From assembly GCF_000565015.1 (NCBI RefSeq), contig NZ_JDFF01000025.1, positions 62,001-126,000 of the forward strand: 64,000 bases of DNA, written 5' to 3'. The position numbers and the translations under genes are program-made. Shown here one piece after another: positions 27,801-36,342 of this stretch (positions within the stretch are counted from its first letter, which is position 1; each line of letters opens with the position of its first letter). This DNA is from Porphyromonas catoniae ATCC 51270 (lineage in GTDB: Bacteria; Bacteroidota; Bacteroidia; Bacteroidales; Porphyromonadaceae). Under the pieces are notes generated by a model. That model was given only the letters and a program-made list of their open reading frames with translations. It ran no database searches and was not told where the DNA came from.

Positions 27801-29090
27801 ATGTATTTTGATGAACTAGACCTAGAGGATGAAGTGCTAGATGGCCTCGAGGCGATGAACTTCTATGAGACCACACCCGTACAGGAGGCAACGATTCCTT
27901 TGCTTCTAGAGGGACGGGATATGATTGCCTGTGCACAGACAGGGACAGGCAAGACCGCTGCCTACCTCCTGCCCATTATCAATAGGCTCAGCCGAGGAGA
28001 AGGGGATGAAGAGATGGTCAATGCAGTCATCATGGCTCCAACACGTGAGCTAGCTATCCAGATCGAGCAACAGGTAGAGGGCTTCTCCTACTTCCTGCCC
28101 ATCTCTTCTGTAGCCATCTATGGCGGGACAGATGGCATTACTTGGGAACAACAGCGCAGAGGCCTCGCAAAGGGTGCAGACATCATCATCGCCACACCTG
28201 GGCGACTACTCTCACTGATCAACCTACAGCATGCAGACCTCTCTGGCGTGAGCTACTTCGTCCTTGACGAGGCAGATCGTATGCTTGACATGGGCTTTCA
28301 GGAGGACATTCTCCAGATCAACAATGCCATCCCGAAGAGATCACAGCGAGTGATGTTCTCCGCAACGATGCCACCGAAAATCAAGAAGTTTGCTCGTACC
28401 ATTCTATCCAACCCCGCCGAGGTAGAGCTAGCCATCTCACGGCCACCTGAGACCATCATCCAGAGTGCATACGTCTGCTATGAAGCTCAGAAGATGCGTA
28501 TCCTCACTCATCTATTCGAGGAGACACCGCCTACACGCACCATCATCTTCTCCTCCTCGAAGATGAAGGTAAAGGAGCTAGCAGCAGCTATGCACCGCCT
28601 CTCAATACGTGTCGAGCAGATGCACTCTGACCTAACACAAGAGAAGCGCGAAGAGGTGATGCGCCAGTTTAAGGCAGGCAATATTGACCTTCTCGTAGCA
28701 ACGGACGTCGTAGCCCGTGGTATCGACATCGACAACATCCGCATGGTCATCAACTACGACATTCCACATGACCCCGAGGACTATGTACACAGAATAGGTC
28801 GTACGGCTCGTGGGGGGAATGACGAAGGCTTAGCCATTACATTCATCAGCGAGAAGGAGCAACCAGGCTTTGGACGTATCGAAGAGTTTCTAGGTAAAGT
28901 CATTTATAAGATCCCTGTCGATCCATCGTTTGGGCCAACACCTGAGTACCACCCAGAGCTGCGAGTACGCACCGATAGGCGAGGAGGGAAACCCTCGCCT
29001 GGCTCAGGGAAGAGAACAAGCTCTCGTGGGGGATCACGAGGGCAACGACGAGGTAAACCCCAACAGAATAAACCATCGTCTACTCACTAG
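27801..29090 (+). CDS. DEAD-box RNA helicase (RhlE-like)
   Basis: 429 residues. ATP-dependent RNA unwinding in cold adaptation, ribosome assembly or decay. All helicase motifs are present: Q-motif (ETTPVQEATIP), I (AQTGTGKT, about 48), Ia (PTRELAIQ), II (DEAD in VLDEADRMLDMGF), III (SAT), V (VATDVVARGIDID) and VI (HRIGRTARGG). The C-terminal tail from about 385 is basic and rich in G, R, S and K, as in RhlE-type enzymes, and probably binds RNA non-specifically. A TACATTTG promoter lies directly upstream, between it and ispE. Confidence 0.93.
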   Translation: MYFDELDLEDEVLDGLEAMNFYETTPVQEATIPLLLEGRDMIACAQTGTGKTAAYLLPIINRLSRGEGDEEMVNAVIMAPTRELAIQIEQQVEGFSYFLPISSVAIYGGTDGITWEQQRRGLAKGADIIIATPGRLLSLINLQHADLSGVSYFVLDEADRMLDMGFQEDILQINNAIPKRSQRVMFSATMPPKIKKFARTILSNPAEVELAISRPPETIIQSAYVCYEAQKMRILTHLFEETPPTRTIIFSSSKMKVKELAAAMHRLSIRVEQMHSDLTQEKREEVMRQFKAGNIDLLVATDVVARGIDIDNIRMVINYDIPHDPEDYVHRIGRTARGGNDEGLAITFISEKEQPGFGRIEEFLGKVIYKIPVDPSFGPTPEYHPELRVRTDRRGGKPSPGSGKRTSSRGGSRGQRRGKPQQNKPSSTH

Positions 29091-29148
29091 GAATACCCCT
29101 ACTTAATTACACTACATATACACTAACTCTACTACATCCATCCCCCGC

Positions 29149-30372
29149 ATGACACCGCAGTTACTCGAAGACATCGCGCAGGAGACCAAGAAAGGACAAC
29201 ATAAGCTCCACGTCATCAACTACCTGCTTGCCCATCAGACTGCCACGATGACCGACATCGCCAAGGAGCTATATGTCAGCATACCCACTGCGGCCAAGAT
29301 TCTCCAGGAGTTACAGGAGGGAGGCTGCATCCAGGAGCAAGGAAAGCTCGAGATAGGTATTGGTCGCTTCCCCGTACTTTTTGGGCTAAATCCCAAGGGA
29401 GGTTACTTCATTGGTGTAGACGTAAAGCGTAGCTACATCAATATCGGACTTATTGATCTGAGTGGGCTGATTTCCCATGAAGATTACGGCATTCCCTACA
29501 GCCTAGAGAACACTCCTGAGGCACTGGAGGTCATCTGCGAAGAGATACTCCTTTTCATCGAGCGCCACGAGCTAAAGCAACGAGATATACTCAACATCAA
29601 TGTCAATATCCCGGGGCGCATCAATCCCGTCACGGGGCACAGTTACAATCTCTTTAACTTCTTCCCTGACCGCCCCTTAGCGTCCATCCTCAGTGAGCGG
29701 ATCGGCACACGTGTCTCTATTGACAACGATACTCGTGGCATGGCCTTCGGGGAATTCACACAGGGCTGTGCAAAGGATCTCGGTGTGAACTCTGCCCTCT
29801 ACGTCAATGTCAGCTGGGGGCTAGGTCTTGGGCTGATCCTTGATGGTCAGATTTACTTTGGCAAGTCAGGTTTCTCTGGCGAACTTGGGCATATCTCCGT
29901 CTATAACAACCAGATACTCTGCCACTGCGGTAAGAAGGGTTGCCTTGAAACGGAGGTAAGTGGTCAGGCAATGTGTCGCAAGGTACAGGCTCGCATACGT
30001 GGGGGAGAGAACTCCGTCCTCACGCCAGCTGTCTTACGAGGAGAAGACCTCAAGATGTCAGACCTCATCCGAGCATGCTCACAGGAAGACATGCTTTGCC
30101 TCGAGGTACTCAGTGAAATGGGTCTACAGCTCGGCAAGCAAATAGCTAATCTGATCAATGTCTTCAACCCCGAGCTGGTAATCGTTGGTGGTAGCCTAGC
30201 GGACTCCAACGGCTTCCTCACTCAGCACATCGAGGCCTCTGTACGCACCTATTCGATGAGCGTTGTCACGAAAGATACGCGCATCGAGACGGCGACCCTA
30301 GGGGACAAGGCGGGGCTCATCGGTGCATGTATGCTTGCTCGCACACGACGCTTCGAAGAGCGCTCCAAATAG
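29149..30372 (+). CDS. ROK-family transcriptional regulator (NagC/Mlc-like)
   Basis: 407 residues. An N-terminal winged helix-turn-helix (about 15-75: HKLHVINYLLAHQTATMTDIAKELYVSIPTAAKILQELQEGGCI) is fused to a ROK sugar-kinase-like domain. The latter has FIGVDVKRSYINIGLIDLSG, VNIPGRINPVTG, SIDNDTRGMAFGE, GLGLGLILDGQIYFGKSGFSGELGHISV and the zinc cluster CHCGKKGCLE (about 264-273). The DLGxT-type phosphate loop is altered to GVDVKRSY, so it is more likely a sugar-responsive regulator than a kinase. No sugar operon is adjacent; the likely effector and targets cannot be told from here. A terminator follows at once. Confidence 0.9.
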   Translation: MTPQLLEDIAQETKKGQHKLHVINYLLAHQTATMTDIAKELYVSIPTAAKILQELQEGGCIQEQGKLEIGIGRFPVLFGLNPKGGYFIGVDVKRSYINIGLIDLSGLISHEDYGIPYSLENTPEALEVICEEILLFIERHELKQRDILNINVNIPGRINPVTGHSYNLFNFFPDRPLASILSERIGTRVSIDNDTRGMAFGEFTQGCAKDLGVNSALYVNVSWGLGLGLILDGQIYFGKSGFSGELGHISVYNNQILCHCGKKGCLETEVSGQAMCRKVQARIRGGENSVLTPAVLRGEDLKMSDLIRACSQEDMLCLEVLSEMGLQLGKQIANLINVFNPELVIVGGSLADSNGFLTQHIEASVRTYSMSVVTKDTRIETATLGDKAGLIGACMLARTRRFEERSK

Positions 30373-30398
30373 CCCTCATCCCTCACTCTTGATTACAC

Positions 30399-30438
30399 AG
30401 CTACCAGCAGGGCTTCACCTGGTCTGGTAGCTTTTTTA
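30399..30438 (+). terminator. Terminator of the ROK regulator
   Basis: 9-bp stem AGCTACCAG/CTGGTAGCT (30399-30407 with 30424-30432) and TTTTTT directly after. Confidence 0.9.
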
Positions 30439-30503
30439 TATCGCCTAAAGGACAAATAGGGTAGGGGAGCAAGACGAGACAAGGTAAACGATTAAGGACA
30501 ATT

Positions 30504-30548
30504 AAAATGTCCCTCCATGACTCTAATGAGCTACTGGAGGGACATTTT
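30504..30548. terminator. Second, bidirectional terminator-like hairpin
   Basis: Perfect 14-bp stem AAAATGTCCCTCCA/TGGAGGGACATTTT with a 17-nt loop. The A and T ends give T-tracts on both strands. It sits in the convergent gap between the ROK gene and the - strand nitroreductase. I see nothing else in 30373-30672. Confidence 0.75.
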
Positions 30549-30672
30549 ACTATAAAAACCATACCTATCTATTGAGAACAAGTACTAAGCCCTAGTAGAG
30601 GGTTCACTCACTTTGCAGAGTTGCACACATCTTGACCTTGGTGTAGCCTGCTATCCTCTGCCCGCTTTTTCT

Positions 30673-31260
30673 TTAGAGGAACACATCTGTACGGCGACTC
30701 TTAGGCGTTATAGAGGGCTGATTTTCATCCTTGGGATCACGCCGACCAAGTGCAACGGCGACAATCGGACGATATTTCTCGTGCCCAAGGATCCCATCAT
30801 ACGCCTCCAGATCAATCCCCTCCATTGGTGTACTATCAACACCTAGGACAGGGAGAGCAGCCAGCAACACACCTAGGGCAATATATACCTGTCGCTCCAT
30901 CCATGCCCGGACAGCCACCTCTCCACGCGAGGCAACGTAGCCTCGATAGAAGCCCTGTGCCCCCTCAGCTAAGCGACCGATACGCTCCCGTTCAAAAACC
31001 TCAACACTCCGATACACGTGGAACACAATAACATGACTTGCCGCCCTCACACGCTCACTGTTATTCATAGAATGCTCAGAGAGTCGCTCCTTTATTACAT
31101 CATCCTCAATGATTTCAAAAGCCCATGGCTGGGAGTTGATGGAGCTCGGGGCGAGGCGGAGTATCTCTTTAATTTGATTGATCTCTTCTACTTGCAGTCT
31201 ATACCCAGAGTCATAGAGCTTCGTTGTATAACGCTCCCGTAAGATCTTTAGGACATCCAT
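30673..31260 (-). CDS. NAD(P)H nitroreductase family protein
   Basis: 195 residues, single nitroreductase domain. FMN-dependent, cytoplasmic reduction of nitroaromatics or quinones. The N-terminal FMN-phosphate motif RERYTTKLYDSG and the conserved LAPSSINSQPWAFEII (about 35-52) are typical of NfsB-like proteins. Toward the C-terminus, LGVLLAALPVLGVDSTPMEGID and VAVALGRRDPKDENQPSITPKSR contain the second FMN-contact region and the terminal Arg/Lys pair. Length is normal. It is a monocistronic gene between a terminator and repeat array D. It is unrelated in sequence layout to the longer Acg-like protein at 18860. Confidence 0.92.
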   Translation of the reverse strand: MDVLKILRERYTTKLYDSGYRLQVEEINQIKEILRLAPSSINSQPWAFEIIEDDVIKERLSEHSMNNSERVRAASHVIVFHVYRSVEVFERERIGRLAEGAQGFYRGYVASRGEVAVRAWMERQVYIALGVLLAALPVLGVDSTPMEGIDLEAYDGILGHEKYRPIVAVALGRRDPKDENQPSITPKSRRTDVFL

Positions 31261-31339
31261 AACATTGGTCTAATATTTATTTAATCATCTTCCTCAAGGA
31301 AACAAAACACCCAAGCCAAAGTTCCCCCTGAACCTTCAT

Positions 31340-31475
31340 CTAAATCTCGGGTAAGACTGACCATCAAGACTTACCATAAGTCTACCTCTACGAGTTACCA
31401 TAACTCTTCACAACGACTTACCATAACCTTTTGCTACGAGTTACCATAACTCTTCAAGGAGAGTTGTGGTAACTC
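31340..31475 (+). repeat. Array D: five pseudo-palindromic units
   Basis: Units start at 31368, 31392, 31415, 31438 and 31461 (period 24, 23, 23, 23). Four have centre ACCAT and the last GTGGT. A leader-like CTAAATCTCGGG begins at 31340. It lies in the 31261-31709 gap between two - strand genes. The remainder of that gap (31480-31709) shows no gene or terminator I can support. Confidence 0.88.
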
Positions 31476-31709
31476 GTCATCACTCTCTCGATACGATATA
31501 AACGGTGCCCTAGAAGAGTCGCAAAAGTCCCAATTAACAACCTTCCACAAAAGCATCTCACCGCAGAAGTCTTACCCTCCCCAAAGCTCTGCTATCTAGA
31601 CAAGAGAGAAAGCTTATCATAACAATGGATGAACGAAGCCCGTCCGCCCTAGGAGCCCCACTCTCTAAGATAGAAAAGAAGAACCACACCCCTCAACCTA
31701 TCAGATAGA

Positions 31710-32396
31710 CTAAAAGTCAAGAAGGCGGTAACGACGGCGCACCTCGGGCATCGGCATCCGCTCTTGGTAGTGCCACCACTCCTTAGCATAGGGACGAAGC
31801 CCGACCTGACCAAGGATACGCCTCATCAGCGCCCTATTCCGTGGCACTTCGGGAGCAAAGACCGCCGAACGCACAAGCTCGCGCTCCCTACCGAGATGAG
31901 ACGTAGCACCAAAATGATCAAAGGAGCTACCCATATCAAGCACACGCCCCCGATCATCCACGATCGTCAAGTCAACAGCCGCCCCATAGTTATGACGACC
32001 ACCACGATGAGGCTTTGCCACATAGATGCGATTTGGCGTACCTGCTACCCACTCGTACATACGCCGCTGCATACTCAGCGGTCGGGCAGCATCATAGACA
32101 AGAAAGCGATAACCAGGGCACGCCTTCTCCAATAACACCTGAGCACGAGCGAGGGCTTTCGCAAGGTTAGGGTGCAGATAGGCTCTACGCAGATCTCCAT
32201 ACACGTTTGCCCCCATGAAGTTATCCGTCGTAGCATATTTCAACGACACTTGCACACGTGGAGCAACAGACTGCACGTCTACAAGCCCATGAGCACGCAT
32301 TAGAGAGTCATACCCCTGAGCATTCAGAGACGCCACCGCAGAGGCACAGAGAGCCACAAAGGGGAACACGACAAACTTTCGCAACAACCTTGACAT
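31710..32396 (-). CDS. D-alanyl-D-alanine dipeptidase (VanX/DdpX family)
   Basis: 228 residues from ATG 32396; upstream in-frame starts add only an unlikely Cys/Trp-rich stretch. A signal peptide (KFVVFPFVALCASAVASLNAQ) sends it to the periplasm. Zinc ligands and family motifs are clear: RFLVYDAARPLSMQRRMYEW, then GGRHNYGAAVDLTIVD (HxxxxxxD) and AKEWWHYQE (ExxWH). The family hydrolyses the free D-Ala-D-Ala dipeptide. Without vanH/vanA nearby and with an export signal, turnover or scavenging of cell-wall peptides is more likely than vancomycin resistance. A TATCTTTG box on the - strand (32736-32729) may drive it, with the small hydrophobic ORF in between. Confidence 0.9.
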   Translation of the reverse strand: MSRLLRKFVVFPFVALCASAVASLNAQGYDSLMRAHGLVDVQSVAPRVQVSLKYATTDNFMGANVYGDLRRAYLHPNLAKALARAQVLLEKACPGYRFLVYDAARPLSMQRRMYEWVAGTPNRIYVAKPHRGGRHNYGAAVDLTIVDDRGRVLDMGSSFDHFGATSHLGRERELVRSAVFAPEVPRNRALMRRILGQVGLRPYAKEWWHYQERMPMPEVRRRYRLLDF

Positions 32397-32448
32397 ATAG
32401 AACAAACTAAGTACACCCCTGGGAAACAAGCCAAAACAAAGGAAGACT

Positions 32449-32724
32449 TCATGTGAGGCACATGAGCAACCCCAACACCACCCCCAGAACACCCAACACA
32501 AACACCGCAGACAAACTGCACCAAATCAACCCACCCTTCCACCAGAAGGCATGCCATGCACCAGCAATAAAAAGCAAAGAGGCAACACCAAAGTACCAAA
32601 AAGAACAGCACCCCACAACGGAGAACACAAAAGCCACAAGTAGCAGGCCCAGGACGGCACCACCTCGACAAAGAAAGGCAGGGAAAACACAGCCAGACCT
32701 CTCAACTCTCACCACAAGGGACAC
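32449..32724 (-). CDS. Possible small hydrophobic membrane protein
   Basis: 91 codons, translated as an almost entirely hydrophobic sequence with three candidate membrane helices (about 22-44, 43-62 and 68-90: VLGLLLVAFVFSVVGCCSF, VASLLFIAGAWHAFWW, SAVFVLGVLGVVLGLLM). It lies 52 bp upstream of the dipeptidase on the same strand, just at a TATCTTTG box. Caution: this stretch has extreme strand asymmetry (A and C on +, G and T on -), and any G/T-rich strand gives Val/Leu/Gly/Phe-rich translations. The hydrophobicity could therefore be an artefact. No family is recognised. Confidence 0.3.
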   Translation of the reverse strand: MSLVVRVERSGCVFPAFLCRGGAVLGLLLVAFVFSVVGCCSFWYFGVASLLFIAGAWHAFWWKGGLIWCSLSAVFVLGVLGVVLGLLMCLT

Positions 32725-32728
32725 CCAA

Positions 32729-32736
32729 CAAAGATA
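32729..32736 (-). promoter_or_regulatory. Possible -7 element before the dipeptidase
   Basis: CAAAGATA on + (TATCTTTG on -). It would start transcription right at the small hydrophobic ORF, about 330 nt before the dipeptidase start. Confidence 0.45.
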
Positions 32737-32784
32737 ACCCTTCTACCCCACAACCCAACAGAAGGAATACAAGCCAAACCCCAA

Positions 32785-32800
32785 TGTTCCACATGGAACA
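32785..32800. other. parS-like palindrome TGTTCCACATGGAACA
   Basis: It differs at one base from the chromosomal ParB-binding form TGTTCCACGTGGAACA. It lies in the intergenic stretch 32397-33322, between repeat arrays of opposite polarity. No parA/parB, dnaA or DnaA-box cluster is seen here, so function is unproven. Confidence 0.5.
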
Positions 32801-32967
32801 AACCACAGGGATTATAACAACCCGTACTATCCCCAGCCCTCAAACCCCACAGGGGTATACCCCGCCAAGGGGAGGCGCACCAGCTGGGAGCCCTCACCTA
32901 AACCCCAGAAGACAGATATAACAAGCTGATTAGTAAACCATTAAGAACATCCGAGACATATCAGAAC

Positions 32968-33075
32968 GAGTTACCATAACTCGCCCGTCACGAGTTATGG
33001 TAACTCATTGTCAAGACTTATGGTAACTCGTCACAAAAAGTTATGGTAAGTCGTTGTCGCGAGTTATAGTAAGTC
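32968..33075 (-). repeat. Array E: five pseudo-palindromic units, opposite polarity
   Basis: Units start on + at 32968, 32992, 33015, 33038 and 33061. The centres are ACCAT, ATGGT, ATGGT, ATGGT and ATAGT. Read on the - strand this is four forward units and a final inverted one, with the ACTAT variant first, as in arrays A, C and I. The 33038 unit has lost its first G. Confidence 0.88.
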
Positions 33076-33128
33076 GTTAGGATGGGCTCATCGCAAACCT
33101 CCGCAATCCATTTGCACCGCCCACACAA

Positions 33129-33173
33129 AGGGAGAGGGAGAGGATGGCGAATCCATACCGCCACCCTCTCCCT
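33129..33173 (-). terminator. Hairpin downstream of the third TonB receptor
   Basis: AGGGAGAGGG pairs with CCCTCTCCCT, with an inner TGGCG/CGCCA-like pairing. On - it is followed by only a weak TTTGTG run, so it is a possible terminator for the receptor ending at 33323. Confidence 0.45.
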
Positions 33174-33322
33174 CGATGCATAAACCACCGTACCAGAGGC
33201 AAGAGAAAAAGTACGCCAAGAGCCGCAACGAGAGCAATTAGGCAGCTTCAGCGAAAGAGGATCAAGAGCTCAGCAAAGCAGGCATACCCTTGGACAAGAG
33301 CAAGCAAGCCCCTCCCAAAGAA

Positions 33323-35608
33323 CTACTGAGCTGACTGCGTAGAGAGGTTCAGCCCTTCATTCGCCTCTGTCGAGAGACGCTTCGTATCATCGTGGCGAGT
33401 GCGCTCCTCATTCGTCTTCAGAGACTTCTTACCCCAGCTATAGGAGAGCGTGAGCTGTAGGCGTGGGCTGTGCCAGTTGCGCTCGAAGGTGAAGGCAGGA
33501 GAGAAAAGCTCATACGCCCCCCGAGCAACATTCGTATTGAAGAGGTCATGAGCAGCGAGGGCCACACGTAGATCTCCGAATCTCTTGCTCAGCGAAGCAT
33601 CTACCCACCACTGGCGTTGCATAGCATAGAGACCATACATCAGGCTACTGTAGTAGGTCACACCCAGCTCTGCAGTCCAACCCGAGGGAGTGCCAAGGCT
33701 ATGCTTATGCTGAGCATAGTAGGCGTTAAAGGTCTTGCTATAGTCGACAGAGGCAACCCTCCCTGCATCCCACTGACGCTGGGCAGCAAGATAAGTAGAG
33801 GCCGTCCAGCTCAGCTCTCCATGATGAATAATCGGGATAGGGAGGATGAGAAGCGCACGCAAGTAACGACTGTAGTCGAGATTTATTCGCTGGAGAGCAT
33901 AGGTGCCATGGTCGGCAGTGATCGCCTCCACAACAGGATCTTTGGTATCAACATAGCTCAGCTCCAATTGGGCAGCACGCAGGTAGCTGTAGTTCAGTGT
34001 GAGACTTCGACGATAGGAGGTGGCAAGCTGGGTATTCCCTCCACGAGTCAGGAGGCCTGAGGCCGTTGAGGTATAGCCAAGGAGATCTCTATAGCTCGGA
34101 CGAGTATAACTTGAGGTATGCGTCAACGACACTTGATGTCCCTGAGCAGGCTGATAAGCTAGTGAAGCGTAGGGGAGCAGCTCCATCCCTGAATGGGAAA
34201 AGCTCCCTATCCCCGTCCCTAGATTCCCTGTACGATCTTCACCTACGACGCGTAGACCTGCATTACCAAAGAGCCGAGGGGTACGGAAGCGCAAACTAGC
34301 ATAGCCCTCGATATCCCATTCACGAAGGGTTGACTTATCCGTTGCAAGTGTCCGCTTTGAGTCTATGGCTACATGGCTTGCCTCTGCTCCAGCATAGAGA
34401 GTAAAGACCTTTGAGAGCTGCATAGCGTAGGCAAGGGCAAGGCGCAGGAAGTGGTTATCGTCTTTGTTTGACACGCCCACCACGGGATTACCACGGCGAA
34501 TATCGGAGCTCCCTTGCGAAGCCTCACCTGTGGTCTGGAGCACCCACCTCTCGGCACGATAGGTATGATAAATCGTACCGTAGGCATTCTTCCACTTCAG
34601 GGTGTTACTCACACGCTCGGTGAACTTGAGGTTCTCATCAGCGTAGTTCCATAGGATCTGTGCGCCGAGAGTATTCCTCTTCCCCAGCGTAAGGTCTGTG
34701 CCGAGACCTACCTGATGAGAGAGACGCGAGTCGGTACGCAGATCATCCGTATACCCCGTGGAGAAGGTTGTAGTCTCCCGTTTACGTCTGTCACCGAAGG
34801 CATAGGAGATGTAGGAGCGGCTATTCCCAGAGCTAAGGTTCACTCTCGTGGAGAGTTGCTCCGAGACGAGGTATTGGTATGTCCCGATAGCACTGGTGAA
34901 GCCCTTGATGCCTTCCTCAGAAACCGTCTTACGCTTGATGTTGAGGATCGGGGAAGTCACACCGCCATACTCCACACCCGGCTCACGGATGAGCTCAACA
35001 CTAGAGAGCTCGCTGACAGACATGCTCTGCAGTAAGGCAATCACCTCATCTTTAGTCATACGCTGCTGTCGGCCGTCGATGTAGACGGTGACCTCTGATA
35101 GTCCATAGAGCTTGAGGGTATTAGCCCCCTCCAGCTGGAGACCTGGGATGAGCTTCAGTCCGTCTAGTACGCTACCGCCACGAGCATGAGCAAAGGCAGC
35201 CTCGCCGAAGATGAGGGTGGTACCCTCGTAGCGAACGAGGGGAGCACGACGCTGCACGACGACAGAGGATAACTCACGTGTCAGTTCTACAGGAAGGACG
35301 CCCAGCTGTAATCTACCGGAGCGAAGCTCTAGAGAGGGGCGAAGGACAATCGGTTGCTGAGCGAAGGAGGCACCGAGGAGGTACTTCCCAGGTATTGCCT
35401 TCAATAGGAAGTAGCCCTTTTCATCGGTAATCGTGCGGAAGCTGGTATCTTTCCCCTCGGCTGTACGCAGAGCGACAAGGGCGTTCACAAGGGGGCTCTT
35501 GTCCGTCTTGCTAACGAGCGTCCCCTCTAGCCATGCCTCATCTACGCCCTGAGCTAGGGCAACTCCCCCCACGAGGGTGAGGAGCAGAGCGAGTAAGATG
35601 TGTCTCAT
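33323..35608 (-). CDS. Outer-membrane beta-barrel receptor with carboxypeptidase-regulatory domain
   Basis: 761 residues. A signal peptide (RHILLALLLTLVGGVALAQ) is followed by a CarboxypepD_reg-like domain (about 25-110: EGTLVSKTDKSPLVNALVALRTAEGKDTSFRTITDEKGYFLLKAIPGKYLL). A plug-like region follows (about 120-215: GSVLDGLKLIPGLQLEGANTLKLYGLSEVTVYIDGRQQRMTKDEVIALLQSM, then SSVELIREPGVEYG). The rest is an outer-membrane barrel of the type that fills the C-terminal half of many Bacteroidota TonB-dependent receptors. The C-terminus continues past the last strand (LTLSYSWGKKS) with about 40 polar residues, unusual for a barrel that normally ends in an aromatic. The substrate is unknown. It is a single gene with a promoter at 35674-35681. 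Confidence 0.88.
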   Translation of the reverse strand: MRHILLALLLTLVGGVALAQGVDEAWLEGTLVSKTDKSPLVNALVALRTAEGKDTSFRTITDEKGYFLLKAIPGKYLLGASFAQQPIVLRPSLELRSGRLQLGVLPVELTRELSSVVVQRRAPLVRYEGTTLIFGEAAFAHARGGSVLDGLKLIPGLQLEGANTLKLYGLSEVTVYIDGRQQRMTKDEVIALLQSMSVSELSSVELIREPGVEYGGVTSPILNIKRKTVSEEGIKGFTSAIGTYQYLVSEQLSTRVNLSSGNSRSYISYAFGDRRKRETTTFSTGYTDDLRTDSRLSHQVGLGTDLTLGKRNTLGAQILWNYADENLKFTERVSNTLKWKNAYGTIYHTYRAERWVLQTTGEASQGSSDIRRGNPVVGVSNKDDNHFLRLALAYAMQLSKVFTLYAGAEASHVAIDSKRTLATDKSTLREWDIEGYASLRFRTPRLFGNAGLRVVGEDRTGNLGTGIGSFSHSGMELLPYASLAYQPAQGHQVSLTHTSSYTRPSYRDLLGYTSTASGLLTRGGNTQLATSYRRSLTLNYSYLRAAQLELSYVDTKDPVVEAITADHGTYALQRINLDYSRYLRALLILPIPIIHHGELSWTASTYLAAQRQWDAGRVASVDYSKTFNAYYAQHKHSLGTPSGWTAELGVTYYSSLMYGLYAMQRQWWVDASLSKRFGDLRVALAAHDLFNTNVARGAYELFSPAFTFERNWHSPRLQLTLSYSWGKKSLKTNEERTRHDDTKRLSTEANEGLNLSTQSAQ

Positions 35609-35673
35609 ATGATGATGCTTTGTATTGTTAGGTAACTATGTTCCTCTATCGTTAGTGAATGAGTATACACAGG

Positions 35674-35681
35674 CAAATGTA
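35674..35681 (-). promoter_or_regulatory. -7 element before the third TonB receptor
   Basis: CAAATGTA on + (TACATTTG on -), 66 bp upstream of the ATG at 35608. Confidence 0.55.
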
Positions 35682-35927
35682 CTAATAGTTTTTCCCCTAC
35701 AACAACACCTCACACCATGCCTCATCGTGAGGGTAAAGTCCGATAAAGGCCTAGCAATCAGTGGATGAAAAACCATCTCCTCCCCTCAATTCTCCACCTC
35801 TCCCTCTTCTGCATGCGTAAAACACCTATTAAGAAAAGTGAAATGTGGCAAGAGCAGGAGAGGTTAAACACACATCACAAGAGACTCATTTAACTAACTA
35901 GTAAATAGCATTTTACAGACGGCCCAC

Positions 35928-36072
35928 AAAAGGCCTTGATGAGTTACCATAATTCGTCATGACGAGTTATGGTAACTCGCTAAAAAGACTTATGGTAACT
36001 CGTCGCAAAATGTTGTGGCAAATCGCTACGACGAGTTATGGTAAGTCGTTGGGGTACGATCTATGGTAACTC
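35928..36072 (-). repeat. Array F: six pseudo-palindromic units
   Basis: Units start on + at 35941, 35964, 35987, 36010, 36033 and, after a 25-bp step, a degenerate sixth at 36058. The first has centre ACCAT and the others ATGGT/GTGGC. Read on -, the tail after the inverted unit runs to CTTTTG (AAAA at 35928-35931), as in array H. It lies in the divergent gap 35609-36342. The stretch 35700-35920 shows nothing recognisable. Confidence 0.85.
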
Positions 36073-36287
36073 TCTCGATTTCCTTTACACTGTCTTTACA
36101 TACTTCTGGAGCGGAGGGGCAGGAGCACACCAAAGCAAATAGTTAGGCTCTACGGATAGGGGAGAGCTACGTATCTAGAGAGAGCGGGACAGGATATACT
36201 TAGCCTTTTCATTTGCTTAGTCGATAGAGCAGTGTCACCATTTATAGGTATATAGACTAAAAAATTCTTTATTCATTATATTTAAGC

Positions 36288-36295
36288 TATATTTG
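36288..36295 (+). promoter_or_regulatory. -7 element TATATTTG before the P-loop kinase-like gene
   Basis: TATATTTG lies in an AT-rich stretch 48 bp before the ATG at 36343. Confidence 0.55.
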
Positions 36296-36342
36296 CCCCT
36301 GTGTTAGGCATTCTAGCATATCTATTAATCCAACCGTAAGAA

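Noticed and set aside
31710-32396. Vancomycin-resistance cluster
   Set aside because: VanX-family dipeptidase only; no vanA/vanH or regulator, and it carries an export signal. Cell-wall peptide turnover is more likely.
32453-32737. 94-codon ORF on + rich in Thr, Pro, Lys and Gln
   Set aside because: Its composition is explained entirely by the A/C-rich strand; it has no start context and is antisense to the alternative ORF.
32900-32950. dif recombination site
   Set aside because: GATATAACAAGCTGATTAGT was compared with XerCD dif arms and does not fit well enough to report.
32400-33100. Chromosome origin (oriC)
   Set aside because: The parS-like site prompted a search, but I see no cluster of TTATNCACA boxes and no dnaA or dnaN nearby. 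Gene direction points inward rather than outward.
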